Shown here: positions 38,631 through 53,000 of the stretch, one piece after another | Numbering within the stretch: the stretch's first letter is position 1 | Layout of the letters: every line of letters starts with the position of its first letter | Origin: Stichopus chloronotus | Lineage: Eukaryota > Echinodermata > Holothuroidea > Aspidochirotida > Stichopodidae | Assembly (NCBI GenBank): GCA_021234535.1 | Contig: CM037848.1 | Location: 10,831,944-10,895,943 of the forward strand | Length of the DNA: 64,000 nt | Direction: 5' to 3' | Made by a program: the position numbers and the translations under genes | Notes under the pieces: generated by a model | Seen by the model: the letters and a program-made list of their open reading frames with translations, nothing else | Database searches by the model: none | Told to the model about the DNA's origin: nothing

Positions 38631-41600
38631 AACATGATTATTCTGTCCTTGTACACAGAAGACCTACTCCTATATTTCAATCGCCAAAATCAGGGGAAAA
38701 TGATGTGTTTTGTGTGAAAATAACGTTCCAATTTTCCCGGTACTTGTAGGATGAGCTCTTTCAAGTTTTGAGTTACCACGATCTTGCATATTTGTTATTA
38801 TCAGAAAGCTAATTTTCCACGATGGTTGCACCGGTAGCTGTTTGTTTTTGGCAAACATTAATGTCATATCAAATCCTAGACACGCAACATTTACCTAGTC
38901 ATTTCCCTCTTCGCGGATATGACTTCTGTTTTTTTCATGAGAAAGACGGACAAATCATTTATTTTGGTTCAAATTACCGGCGTGTGTTCAAGCCCGCCAT
39001 TATTGTACTAGAAAACGTTGTGCAAAATAAGTGGAAATTCACAGCTTTCCTCTAGTTGCAACTGAATTTTTCAGTACAGAGAGTATCTCCAGAACCATGT
39101 CGGAGGTGAAACTGGTCATATCAACGAAGCTGAATAACACCTCCTGAGTTCTCATATTACATCGAAGAAATTTCACACTGGCCTGAAAACAGTCCGGGTT
39201 CGTCTGTAACACCCTTCCACTGACGACTCCGAGTACTTTGTTGGAGGGAGGGGGGGGGGGCTGGTGGTATGAGAAACACGTCTACACGTATAAGCTTCCC
39301 CTCTCTCACCGAATGCCCTCAGAAAAGACTTTCAGCAACACAAGTGTACATTTTTTAAGTTAACTTTCTTCAACAATTTCCCTACATGGGTGTACTTCTG
39401 TAATCATTTTTTGTCCCACCGTTTGAATGAGAACATTGACAACGTTATCACCCCCTCTCCCTCTACCCTCCTGATGCGCAAGTGCATACGCCAAAATGAT
39501 CTGTGATTTTTCGTTGACCCCGATAAAGGTTGTTTCAAGGTAAATTTTGAAAGTCGTATTGAATATACTGAAGTATTAATTTTCAAGCTTTAAGACATTT
39601 ATTCTAGAAAAGTAGTCGCTACGGAATGAACTTTTTCACTTCCCTTTTCCAAGAAGTGCCTCTGTATTGGGCGACTAACATTCTGTCAAAGTGTCGAATT
39701 TGAGCCAAGATTGATAGCAATTAATGAATTTAAATAAACTGCAAACTATAATTCCTGACACAATTGATTGCGCCATGATTGCTGTTATTGATGAATAGTT
39801 GTAACAGTCCCAGAAAAGCTTGTCTACGTCGCCAACACAGGTAACCACAGGCGGAATGGAAAAAAAAAAGAGTTTAAGAGGGTGACCCGGAAATCTGGGA
39901 TCTCATAATGTGAAAAGGTCACGAAGTAAGCTTACGGTAAACCCTGCAAAATGATAAACTGTTGTTTTGAATACACATGCCACGTGTGGACTGTGTCCCG
40001 AAAAGAGTCGGTAAGAACATCGGTGACTGTTTCTTTCTCATGAAGTATACAAGACAGAGCTAGAATCGCAGCCAAGCAAACTAAGTGGATTCAAGGGCGG
40101 GAAACTGGAGAGGATATTGTGGTGTTGGCTTCATTATCTTTCATCCATCTTTTAGTAATTTTGATGTTTGGTGCCACTAAAAAAAAAAAATAACAGGATT
40201 TAAAGAAAAATAAGAAACAAATTCATCAAAGAGTCTATTCCGTTTCATACACAAGCTATTCACCCCCCCCCCCCCCTTCACCACCACCTTAGATCTTGTT
40301 TACAGATCTGCAGGTGAAGGTGTCCAATTTGGATCTTTAGAAAGGTATACGTGGGATTGCCTAGTCCGCAGTGCCAACATGTATTACTCATGCGTCAACT
40401 CTGACTGCATTCGTGTCTTCCTGTGTACGTTATAAAACGTTACATACCAACGCATGCTGAGAAGGTTAGGGATTGCCTCAGTTTCGGTGATCACCTTGGA
40501 GACGTTCTGAACAATTTACTTACATTGTGATGGAACAAGAAATCGGGTGAGACACTCTCAAAACGTTACACCAGCATACAGAGCAAAAGAAACAGCCAAT
40601 CTTCAGGTAGGCCAATATGTTGTTACTGCATAACGATTACAACAGTCGTACGATGTCAGCCAGTAGTGGTGGCGTGGGTGAATCTTAGTTCCTGGGGGAA
40701 CGGAGAGGGGGCAGAGGGTGAAGCCAGAAACCGAGTTTGGAAAGATCAACAGACAAACTCTCACCTCCCCCCCCCCCCCCTCAAAAATAAGAAGAAAAAT
40801 CGTGTCCCTCACCCTCCACTCCATCACTGGTAAGAGTACAGTTCCTTTTGTTTTGTTTTTGTTTCGTATTATTCATAACAACAATTGTGTCGCAGTCATC
40901 AGTGATGTATACGAAAAATTTGTTGCTTTGGGGTGATCGGGCTCGAAAAATGCCTGATCGTATAGTTTGTCGGTTGTTTCTGAATTAACAAAAGCTAAAA
41001 CAAAAACAAAAGAAAAATCAACTGATGGAACGACCATCATGGACCGAATTGCACGTACCTAAAGAGCACGGGCACTCCAAGAGAAAAAATTTGAAGAGTT
41101 GAGATGAGATAGCGACTAGAAGTCAACTTTGCAAGATATTAACACTGTATACGCTATACCAGGCACAAGATCATGAGTGACGGGTGAGCCGTTAAGTAGT
41201 CCATAATATACGTAGCCCCCGCTATGTTTCCTCTAACACCCTATCGGTCTCATCCAGCTGACCTGGTTACATAGATGTGTATATGAATAACAGAGGATTA
41301 GGCTGCTATATCAACGCGGTGTGAGGTTTAGTGAGAAATGTGCTCCGTGATGGGGAAACCAGTACGCATCAACTGCAACGTAATAACAAACTTTTAAAGT
41401 GTTTAATGAGATCATTAATGTGTACGGCTTGGCTGGTGCTTCAACGGTCGCAATCATCACGTGTTCGCTAATCAACTATGTTTCCAGTTGAAACATGTGC
41501 CGTCTGAGTGCAAGGAGTCTAATTATTACGTTTTTCATCAGGTTGGTCAGTTAATGAAAGAAGGATGTTATTACCAAATTACATTTCCTTTATGACGAAG

Positions 41601-42808
41601 GTATACGGTGACTTGATAAAACATGCAACTCTCATTGTTATTTAAATATTAACGGGACATCTGGAGAGGAAAGGATGTACCGCGGCAGCTTTCCGAACGG
41701 ATTCATCTTATGACATTAAAGAGTCAACAAGGAGGGATGCACTCGTGCATTCTGATACCGATATAGTTTTGGTCAAGACTTTGTGAATCTTTCCCCTTTT
41801 CCTGCCCACATTCCAACAACGCCTGTTATTACCGCTACTCCGTTCTATTCTGAACTGTTATCCTAGAGTTGCTTTCGTTCACAAAGATGGTTGGGCAGTG
41901 ATCGAATCTTATAGCGTAGTGAGACGCGTGCTGTATATGAATGAGTTAGTAGAACTGTATGGGATGTGTAAAGGAAGAAGAAAATACTACCATCGTCTTA
42001 ACACAAGACTAATACCGATATCGCCCCTTAAGACACGCATAAGCCATCAGCATACGGACATGAAAATTGTAATCCCCTCCTCAAATGCCACTCCCCTCAT
42101 CCTCACAGAATTTTGGTCTTGTTGTAAAATCATGTCTCAAGAAGACTTTTGCCAACATGGCACAGTATGATTTGATAACCATGCATACTGTGAAAGGTTA
42201 GAGTGTGTGCTCTTGTGAAGGCATAGACGTGTATGATATCACAAGAGGATTGGACGCCGCGCCCCTGCCTTGAGTAATGCATATTCAATAAGATGTTTAT
42301 GATGCAATAAGTATTGACCCCCACATACCTTTTGTTAATATATATAGTAAATGTAACTGATATTTCTTTTTTCAACAAAGTTAGTACAGTCCAATATTTT
42401 GACCTCTATCAAAAAGCAATGAGATTCTTGCCAGCAACATATCAAATTGTGACTCTTCCTTCATGTAACCCACCCCCCCCCCACCCCGTCCAACTCTGAC
42501 GTAATGCTACAATGGAATTCTTCCAAGTTTATCCCTTTAACTGACCTCAAATGACTTCTGACCTCTGCGCCATCAGCAATATATTCGTTGCACTCAATGT
42601 CAGGGGGTGACTAACTGTTAAAATCATTGGGTCAACCCTGGCGCCACAAGAGTTGCATGGAGGGAATCAATAGACTCGACGTGGGTCTAGACTCTAGAGG
42701 GCTTATCTAGAATTTTGTTCCTGGGATCCGGAGCATGTATAACTATGTAGACCTCAACCAGATAACATAGGATGTCATTTGAAAACAAAATGACAGTGAT
42801 ACTGAAAT

Positions 42809-42835
42809 ACTATCTAAGCGGAGCGCCACCATCAG
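42809..42835 (+). repeat. Family D end motif, copy 4
   Basis: The plus strand reads ACTATCTAAGCGGAGCGCCA and then CCATCAG; GTTTGGATAA follows about 15 bp later, as in copy 1. Confidence 0.6.
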
Positions 42836-45539
42836 TTGCGAACCAGAGAAGTTTGGATAACAATACCTCATAAATCTGCGGAAATTGACCTTCCGAAGTT
42901 TACAAGTAAGCTCCAGGAAAAGTCGCGCTGTCAGTAGTTTCTTCCATGGAAATCCCTTCCCGTTAACATCAAGTTGATTGGAATTTTCGAATCAAATCCT
43001 GGTAAAATTCGTATACACACTCTCCGATTTTAAAGACTTAACAGCTAAACTTGCTTTAAATGTTTTTTTTTTTATCATACACTGGAGGACACTAAAAGTG
43101 CACAAGCTTGCATTTTTCTTTACCTTCCTTTTCAAGTTTCCTCATTTTTTGTCTTCCTATGTTTTATTCTACTTTTGTCTACCTTAATCATCCCTTTGTT
43201 TCACTACAAGAAGGGGGAGGCGGGACATTTGCTTGGTCGCGCAACGCTTTGTACCTCTGGCCAGGGTTATTGAGGACCGCAGAAGGTTCCCTGTTGGGGT
43301 CCAAATCCAAGCGAAGAGTGCACCACACATGCAAATCACATATTTTTGACGTAAACATCTCTCCAGCTGCCACAAACTGGGATCTTGTATTTCAATAATA
43401 TTAATTTGTGTAATAGCCAGTTAATAACCTAATATAATACTTATTCATATGGAAAACGTGTGTGACAACATTAAGTTTTCTGCACCCCTTTCAATACTGG
43501 ACGTCATTATATCCACATTCAAGATGTTCTGGGTTCCCCTCCCTCCCGATCGCCGACCCCCCCCCCCCCCATGTTCATTGTGGTAGATCTTTATGTCAGT
43601 ATGTTTTCCGTTTGTTTGAAATATCGAGTCAACTAACAGCTGTAACACGCATGCCTTCCCACAACCGCTCATGCATGAATAAAAGTTACCATTATCATCA
43701 GAACAATAAGAATTTCAGTGACCAAAAATATACGAACGTTGTCCACAGGTTATCAGCGGACATTTACCTAACTTACCTCCAAATCCATGTTGTGTCGATG
43801 TACTTTATATTTTTTTTTTCTCCTCGTCATTATTTTCAGCATCACTCAGTAACTATTTGATTCTCTATGTAATGCAAATCAGCTTTAGCGGAAATTTATC
43901 CTTTTCTTGTACAGAGTATGGGAATTTTTAATCAGATCATGAATTAAATCACCAATGATTGAAAAAAAAGTGTGGCATTTTCCTTATACATGACTGCAAA
44001 CAGTTTCAGTGCCGAAAGTCTGAACTTCAAGTGCTGCTATACTACTGTGAATCAAGCCGAGGAAAAGAGAAGCCAGTGTTCTTTCAAATGACTTTTACTC
44101 TGGGTCTGGATTGTTCGTTTCATTAATTGTGACAATCTGTCCCTATAGATCAGGAAGGCTTTCTAAAAAGATTAAATTTGATGAAATGGCACATCATGAA
44201 GTTACTTCGATGTGCAACTGATCTTGGGCCAGGGGAGGGATTTAAGGGGTGTCCCCGCCTCCAACATCTTTTGATTTGTGTGTGTGTTTCAGACTGATTT
44301 CAGAACCAAAATAATGCAAAGTTTGTTCACCTTTCTTCTAAGTCAAATTTTACCATAAAATGTTGGGGTAAATATTCTCACTGAGCTTTGCGGGAAGTTT
44401 CGATGTTTTTTCTCAAAAATATGTTTTTTTTTTTTTTTTTAATATTCGTCTAGGCGCCACTCCAACCCTTAGACCACACCGCACTGAACACATGGGCGGG
44501 AGTCTCTTATTTGAAAGGCAAGCATATACTTTGTCAATATACTTTGTACCTGTGTATAGTGGTGAACTTTGATGTAAATATAGCTTGTGCTGAATCGTAA
44601 TGCGCGCGTGTTTTGCCCGGCAACGCCTGGCAATACCACTCGCGTGACGTCACAGGAAACCACTCTCTGTGCAGTTCATAACATTGGGCAACTCTTTCCA
44701 TTTTTGTGAGAACGTTAACGTCACCTGGTCATTTCATGTTGAGCCTGGTCCACGTTACTGCTAAGGACAAAACAACTTTATAACATTGTGTCCTTGTCGA
44801 TAGTTGTCATTAGTTGCAAAGCACATGTCTCTTTCGTAGAAGGTAGGGAGCCCCTTGACTTATTCTTACATGGTCAAGATGCCAAGATGGCAAAATAATA
44901 CAGAAAATGTACTACACCTATTTCTCTGACGGCAACTGGATAGCTATTCACCGACGTCGGACATTCAATATAATGTTCATATTCAAACCATTCTTTGAAA
45001 GTTTGCCGATACAACCTTACACCATTACACTCTAAACCGACAAAACAATTGACTTCCCACGCCCAACCACTACCCACTCTGACTTCATGACAATAAATCA
45101 ACCGCGGTATTGTTTTTTTTTTTCTCTCTCTTTTTCTTTTTGAAGTTAATTGTCATCAATTGGAAGGTCTAATCGAGGGTCTCTCAGGAAAAAGGATAGG
45201 AAAGCGGCTTGAAATAATCTCTGCTGGTTAATGAATTTTAGGAAAATTGTTTGAGGAAAAGTATTTGTAAATGCGTTCGTTTAAACGATTCTAATTACCA
45301 GAAACGGCTGCATATTGATGATAAATAAACTATTTCAAGTATGTTGATGTCAGTCTATTAAATAATTTGCAATCGATGTCTCGTACCCGTCTGCCGCTGC
45401 TGTGAAGTTCAAAATATGTAGGCGTTTCGGTAATTAAGGGGTCAAATTAGGGACACTGTCATGTAACAATGCATACAGCGTAACTGCAAAGTGCAATGTG
45501 AGAGGAACTAGGGAGGGAGTGTCCCCACCCCTTCACCTT

Positions 45540-45574
45540 CTTTCCCTCCCCTTCCCCTCCCCTCCCCTCCCCTC
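45540..45574. repeat. (CCCTC)n pyrimidine tract
   Basis: Imperfect CCCCT/CCCTC units, all pyrimidine on this strand. Confidence 0.85.
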
Positions 45575-46111
45575 ATATCGTTTATATTTTCCGTTTTAAA
45601 TTGTATTTCGATGCTAAGTCGCACTGTGATTTCAGAGGTGATCAGCAACATTTTTATGGTAACAATGTTTCAGAGTGGGCCTTTTGAATTAACAAAGTTT
45701 GAAGCAATGTTAAAATCTCAGTTTTTCACTCACTGACGGATCCAAGACCTTCTGGCACAGTGATATGGGGGTAGTGGGCTGCCTTATAACAGCTCCCTGT
45801 ATGGGGAGGGGTTTCAGGATAATATCCTCACCCTTTTGGAATAAAATTACAATAACTGAACGTTCCCAGACACCTGGAAACATCCTCCGTGGGGGGGTGG
45901 CGATTCTCAAGTGGCACCCCTCATCACTTCCATGCTTGTTAGAATTGTGGGAAAATTCTCTGATCATCCGTTGGCTCAGATCGAGTGTCCCAGAAATTGT
46001 GGGGATAAAAATACACCTTAAATAGCCGGAAATGGCTCCTGTCCATGCTCCCGTGAGTTGAATTTTCCCTCTTAAGGTGCCTCCCCCCCAAAAAAAAATC
46101 ATCATCGCCAT

Positions 46112-46134
46112 CCCCCCCCCCCCCCCCCCCCCCC
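46112..46134. repeat. C homopolymer of 23 bp
   Basis: The longest of more than twenty G or C runs of at least ten bases in the window. Others include 3679-3694, 33713-33729, 38580-38595, 48544-48558, 10835-10848 and 34043-34056. Confidence 0.97.
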
Positions 46135-46784
46135 GTTTAAGCAGTCCTTATACAAAAGTGTACTTTTGCGAAATTCAGTTTCTTCTGAAAAATACAGTCT
46201 ATTCCTTAATTTCGTAGCGAAATGTTTCGAAACAACCTGTTGCGCCCCCCCCTTTGGATCCCCCAGTGGCCTTATCCCACCCCTCCCCCTTCTTCCTTTT
46301 TTTCACAACCCGAAGCATACGTCACATGTTTGGTATGCAGTTTTAGTCAGCGATAGAGATGCGATGTTGAGGTCGAATACAGTATCCTACACGAACCTAA
46401 TCTTTGCATTTAACTTATTCAATGGCCAATAGTCGCACGTCTATTCACCTTTAGTCAGACTGAAATCAAATTACAAATGTACTTGATGCCAAATGCTTAG
46501 AGGAAAAAAAGTACATAAGGCGTCAATGTGGCTTGGCCGTCAGGCGTCAGTTTCAATTGGGAAGTCTTACTCAAAGACAACGTAACGTTAACCGATACCT
46601 CAACTTAACTCCCCCCTCCCTTAGAAACCCTCCCCCTATTACGAACCCACAACTTACGTAGAAGAGAATTTCATGACCAGTGAAACAATTAAAAGCTGGA
46701 ATATGAGTTGAAAATTTGTCATTGAAAGTCAAATTCAGCGGAATATGGCACAGTTACTAAAAAGAAAAACATTGTGTAAGCCTC

Positions 46785-47080
46785 ATTTTTGCATACATGA
46801 ATATTCATATCCATTCCCATTGGCCTGTTTGATTTCAAGTAACGGTGATTGATCGCTATGCTTTCTTGGAGAGTCTGAACTTTGTAAAGCCAATAAAAAT
46901 ATCGAGACAATGTTCATATTCAAGTATCTAAACGATGAGTGCATAGTTCTCTTTCAGGTTTGCGGCAGGTGATCTTTTCCCCTACTTTCCCTTCCGTGAA
47001 ACTTTGACGAAGAACAACGGCAGATTGGGCCTAACCATGGGATTGCCACTACAACTCATATTCCAGCTTTAATATCATTA
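46785..47080 (+). repeat. Dispersed repeat, family C, copy 2
   Basis: The second copy of the segment at 13955-14200. It has an extra ~45 bp near 47005-47050 before the shared TATTCCAGCTTTAA. The pair defines an interspersed repeat of unknown type. Confidence 0.8.
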
Positions 47081-50000
47081 TTAGATTAATGTCACATATG
47101 TAGAAACAATGGAGCTGACCAGTGGGTGCACCGTGCAGATTATTCTGACAAAGGTGAGGCAATGGCAAAGTAGCCTTTTAACCCACAGGTTCCTACTCCT
47201 GTTGGGCCATCTTTAAACTAGTTTTAGTCCAAACTAAGTCCTGTCCACTTATCTTATTCTGCTCTTCGCTGTAGTTCGATATAGCCGTGTCCCTGTGGGT
47301 CATTCCTGCTCTCTGAGATCAGGACTCCATGAGCCGGCGTGTCAAACACGTTATTTGACAGTAGTATGGTAACGTATTCACGCCTACACAAGTGGGACAA
47401 CATGTGTAACCCAAATTTCCTCTCGTTCTTGGAACTGGATGGAAAACGAGTTTACCGGGGTTTTTGAAGAGGTAACTCGGCGGGTCATTATCAGTGAAAC
47501 TATATAACAATTTTATTGAGGCAACACCCCCTACATTCCTTTCGTTCTTTACCTAACTTTTTTCTTTTTCTCTCTCTCTCTCTTTCTTTTTTTTTTTTTT
47601 TTTTCAGGCAAACCACATGGACATTGGTGATTGCATGGTAAATCTCGCATTCGGAAAAAGACAAAAGAGTGTAGTGACGCTTAAACATAAATTGTCTCTT
47701 GGCCCTCCAAGTTTGACTGATGGAGTGATGCGGGACATAACCACGGTCAGAACTTGAAGGGCGAAGGAAGATCTTTGTCCAGGTTCCGGTGATCAACATC
47801 GTCAATCGCCCCTACCCAATTAGTGGGTAAACAATCGAGATTCTCGACAGTCGAAACGACTTTAAGCAAACATGCTTTATTTCTTTCTTCCTTTCTCACT
47901 TTGTAAATCATTTTTGAAACTTTTTGAAACTCTAAATGAGTGTCATGGAGAGGTTATAAATTTCCATCACTTTTTTCTTTATTCATTTTCATGTGAGTCC
48001 GTACAGACTTCTGGCGGTCAAGGCCCTTTTTATACAATTGGGATGGGCGAGTGATTTAACTTACGGTTGTGTTTACATATCACACACTTTACCGACTCAC
48101 CTGAAGTGTTTAATTTAAAGTTTAACAAACATCCGTCGTATCGATGTAGTTCATCGGAGTACATAGCATAAGTTAAATGGTACGACAGGATACGATGACC
48201 TTATTCATGGAACTCCTGTTAACACCTACGATAATTAACCGTTTATTTGATAACAAATTCACTAACGTTCCTGCCGATGGAATGTAGGCCTTTTTTACTC
48301 TGTTGTTCGAGAGCTTTTATGCATTTTTAGCGGTTTCCGTTCAGGTCTGTTCAGGTACTTTAAAACTATTCCAACGACAATTCATCGGAGTTGTAAAGCA
48401 TATTTTCTTTTCAAAATAAAAAGAAAACTGATGAACCTTAGTGAAGCTCTGCAAATAAGTCTTCATGAACTTTTCGTAATATTTGGTGACATAACTACGT
48501 CAAAGGCCTAACGTATAGACAACCTCACGACCTGCGGCTAGGTGGGGGGGGGGGGGGGTATGGGAGCTGGTGGAGTACTATACATAGAATATTATATGTT
48601 TGATGCCCGATGTTATATGTTTCACTCCTGCCGTTCCACATTTACCGCACCCTCCAGGACATTTCTAAACAATCCACCCCGCGACACACACACACACAAA
48701 CACGCACAGATAAGTCTCTCAGAAATTGCCTACCCAACTTACCCAATCCATAAGATGATGTCATACATTTTGACAAGTCTTGAGACTTGCATCTCCTAAC
48801 CTTTTCTCTGACCATAACCTAACCAAGCCGTCAGGCATACCAGGCCTGACATACATGAATCGAGACACAAATGTGCAACCTTGAAAAAAAACAAACATGG
48901 ATTTGGTGCAAACCTAACAACATGAATGTGTATTACAACATACAAACCTTCTCTGCATTCTGTGATTTAGATGTAATAAACACAGTATATCAATATACTA
49001 TTTTTCCGAAGGAATGATATTTCTCAGGAGCCCATTTTCTATCACCTGCACATACCATGGAATCACCCGCCAGTGTCACACGATATATTGCCCATGTATC
49101 CTACCAGGTAGTTCTTATAGCAACTCCCTGACCCTATACCCCTTATGGCTGTCAAAATGATCATTCAACTTGAAGATTGGCTTTATATTCAATGTGATAT
49201 GTAACCCTTTGCAATAGAAATAAAACCATGTTTGGTAACAACAGGAGAAGAAACAGCAGATAAGTTCAGCGAACGTCTGCTTTGACCTCAGCATGTTCTG
49301 GCGAACTGTCATACTATGTTACGGAGGGCGGGAACGTCGAACTTTGTGGAAAAACAATTCCGACATGAGATGTAAACATCCAGATACGAAAAAAAAGTAA
49401 GTTCAATAATTCAAAAAGATTAACCCCTCCATCAACCATTGAACTTAATTCTTGCGTTCTCTGAACCGCGACCGATATTGTGCAATTGTTAATTGACAGT
49501 ATAAATAAGAACGCCCCCACGCTATATTTCACCTTAAATATTGTACGTACAGATGGAACAGGGCGTCTATAACCTGGCACGTGTCAGGTGAAGGAGTGCG
49601 CGACCTGTCCGACTAACAAAGTTTTTAATATATGTCGCCTTTTCAAGCGGTCGTTCTTTGGATACCGTGAACTAGTGTGTTATTCGTAGGTTCCATAACG
49701 TTTGGAATTCAAGGTATAATAGTTCTATGGAATCAAGGTTACACTGAAACCGCTGAGCCCTGCATACACCTGCCACACATATTTACTTTATCGAAGTGAC
49801 CTTCCTTTCACGTTGGGGAAAACAAAATCGGTCTGGCAATCATGAATATTGAGCCCTCCCCCCCCCCCTTCCCCGGCGGTGCAAAATTTTGGTTACTGGG
49901 TACCCCACCGTAAGTGATCCCTTGATCATGCGTTCCTACTGAGACACACTAACCGGGTTACGATGACAACCACGTGTTTAATTGATCACTGATTACTAGT

Positions 50001-53000
50001 GTTGTTCTTGTCATCACTTGGTGACGTAACAATTTCACATTCAAAATTATTTCCATGGAGACTTAGATCAATTTCCATAATTTCATTTGACTAAGTTGAC
50101 TCCGTCCGTTCAGTTAATTATGTCATATATCCAAATAGCATTCCATGAACAGATTCGGCCCAGTCGTTCGGAACTTCTCGAGTGCATTACAAGAAAATGG
50201 ACTGGGGACATGGATAAATAAACAACATTATCAATGACAAATTCAATAGCTTTTTTTTGACCATTTTTTCTTGACTATTTGATTTGCATATCATTTTTTG
50301 TATATTGATTTGACTCCAGTTTGATCAGTGTAGTCCAGATGTGTATCGGCTTCCAAAGCCCCGTCGTCTATAGATTTTCCTTTGAGCTACCTGTAAATTT
50401 TAGATGCTGGATGGCCTTTCATGTGAGCAGTATCCGTGGAGAGGCGATTTTGATACATTCTACAGTGAGAGACTCTAGGTGAATGCGAATCTGCAGCATT
50501 CAAATTAAAACCACGTATATAAATATAAATCAGTCTTTCTCCGTAAAAGTAAATCGCTGAACAAGTTTATGGTAAATCAAGTAAGGCTAATGAGTGATTA
50601 CAGTAAGCGTGGAAAAGTCCCTGGTAATCACCCCACCTCACTCACCCCACCCCCCCCCCCCCAGCAACAAATATTAACAAGATCAAGTAATGATTATCAA
50701 TGTTGTATCATGTTGCCGGTGAGGCGTACATGAATCGGACACAAGGTGAGTGTGTTAAACGGCAATATTCAGAGCTGTGAAGGTTTTCATACCCTGCTAT
50801 TCACACGGGTTGTTTGTGTCAATGATAGGAACCGTTTAATCACAGGAAACCTCTAGTTTAAGGTTTTCAGTGTTCACTGCGATTATCAAGAACACTGTCA
50901 TAATATGATGCAAAGTAAATATACAGGTCGCACTGTGTATTATGGATGAATAAACACCAGTTGTGCAAACACAAAATTCTAAGTGAGAAAACCAGCATTC
51001 TTGGAATTATTACCCCACCGACATTCTTGGATGTCATTGCCCAATCTTAGTTGACGTTGCCAAATATAAGGGAGTGCTTCGCAAGCTTTGATAGTCATCA
51101 TGATGACTGAATTCCGTTCTCCGTCCCCGTAGACGTCTGCTCACTTGAGCCACCATCTACTGAATATATTTCATTCTCTTGGCTTCATATTAGTGTCGCA
51201 ACTAGAAATCGAATATATTCTAGATTACGTGGAAAGGTTTTCTATTTGTATGTTTAAGACCCATGTTTTACTGTTTTTATCATTTTTGTAAACAAAAATT
51301 GTGTGTGTCTGCTCAGACTTTTCGTTAGTTTAACCATTTTGACACTTGAAAGAAACACCGTCACACCAGTGTTCACAAATCTTTTCCATATGCTAAGTTT
51401 GTTTTATTGTATGGGTGCGCTGTCCTGTATCATTCAAAGACCACTTTATGGTATCGTTCAAATAACACACAGCGCAGATTATTCGTGGCGCTATTTATGA
51501 TTCTGTTCTTGTATAAAGTGTCCTGCTTTGAATATTTGGCCATGCAGATTGATCTTCTTATGCATCCTCTTTCATTTTGGTCTTTGTGGGAAAACTGAAT
51601 CAGAGACAATACTCCACTTTGCGCAGAAATTAGTATCCAAAAAGAAACTTGTGCATTTCCTGAAATATGTTGACGGTAGCTGGCTTCTTGGTGATTCTGG
51701 GTGAGTAGAAATTCTGTCCTTGAATGGGTGCCTATCACTATAATTATTAGCCATTTACCGTGGCGTCAATGAGGCAGTGAAAGTGGGTTCCCACAGGATA
51801 TTTGTGACTTGGAAAATCTTTTCTGAGCATAGCCTTGTCTCTCTTTACATTAATGCCAGGTGAGACATTCACTCTCTGATCCAGTGACAGATCCAATGGG
51901 TTGCCATGGACGCGTGTGCACCCCTACCCTCCCCTTCAATTTCCCCAATTGATCAATTGTTTATTGTATATTACATCGTAAATAACTGACTGTTGCTCTT
52001 TTGGTAGGTGTTTTGGTGTAGATCATCTTACGACTACTGTTTTTATGTAAATACTCCGATAGAAGACAGTCTTCCACATTGGGTGGATCTAGTGCATCCT
52101 TGACCCCTCTACCCCAAAGTGGATCCTCATCTGATTTGATCAGAAAGTGTTCATCTCAGGGATCAGACGGATTAACGTTCGCATGAGAAGCCCGTCTGCC
52201 ACTATCCGACCACTGAGAAACAGTACAGTGGGCCAATCAAAAGTATCCGATGGAGTGCTCGCAAAGATAAAACCCCAGTGAAATCTTCGTCTGCGGTTTC
52301 ACTGAGTATCGTAAAAAGGATGTGTGCGTCAAGATAGAAATTACCTGGTCGTTAGAGTTGCTAGCATTGGGATTTATCGAGGTGCAACGACGATGCCGAC
52401 GTCTGTTCTTAAACCCATGCTGGGACGTCACCGCTTCAGAGAGTACCCGTAATGAATTGTCACTTTGCCACGATTTTCGAGACAAAATCGTCATCACAAA
52501 CAATTTTGCTCATTTTTAAGTCACACTCGCGTCTCATGAGCTATCCGTAATAGGTTGTCGGAATTCTCGACTGACCCCGCATGAACTCCGTCGATAACAA
52601 TAGGGTTCTTTCTTCGATTTACTCATGCCATAATGTAGGTAAAACCATGTAAGTGCATTAAAACCAGAAAAAACGTCAAACGACTCGGTAATTCCTTGCC
52701 AAATTGAACAGGTTCCTTGGACTAATGACTATCCAAGTATCCAACAATGCGCATTGCAAACCACAACCGGTGGGGTCCTGCGGTATATGACATTGTGTAC
52801 GTGCCTAACCATACAAAGCTAGGGTTAAAGCAACTTTTCTTCGGTCATCAAACTCACTCGAAACTGTTTTTTGGTTCTTTTTGACTTTCACTGAAATGAG
52901 TCTTACATAAAATAAATACAAATAATCTCCAAAACCAAGGACTACCTGAATCTGTTAACAATGGAACTGACCCTACACCTCTTGAGACATCGAGTACAGT

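Larger units (their letters stand above)
37203..46784. other. Gene-poor stretch with G/C runs
   Basis: C and G runs at 38580, 39250, 40263, 40767, 43557 and 46112, a family D end at 42809, and CRE palindromes at 37257 and 44645. Phrases such as AGGGGTGTCCCC recur near 33490, 44245 and 45505 and may mark one non-autonomous repeat family. No coding region is supported. Confidence 0.5.
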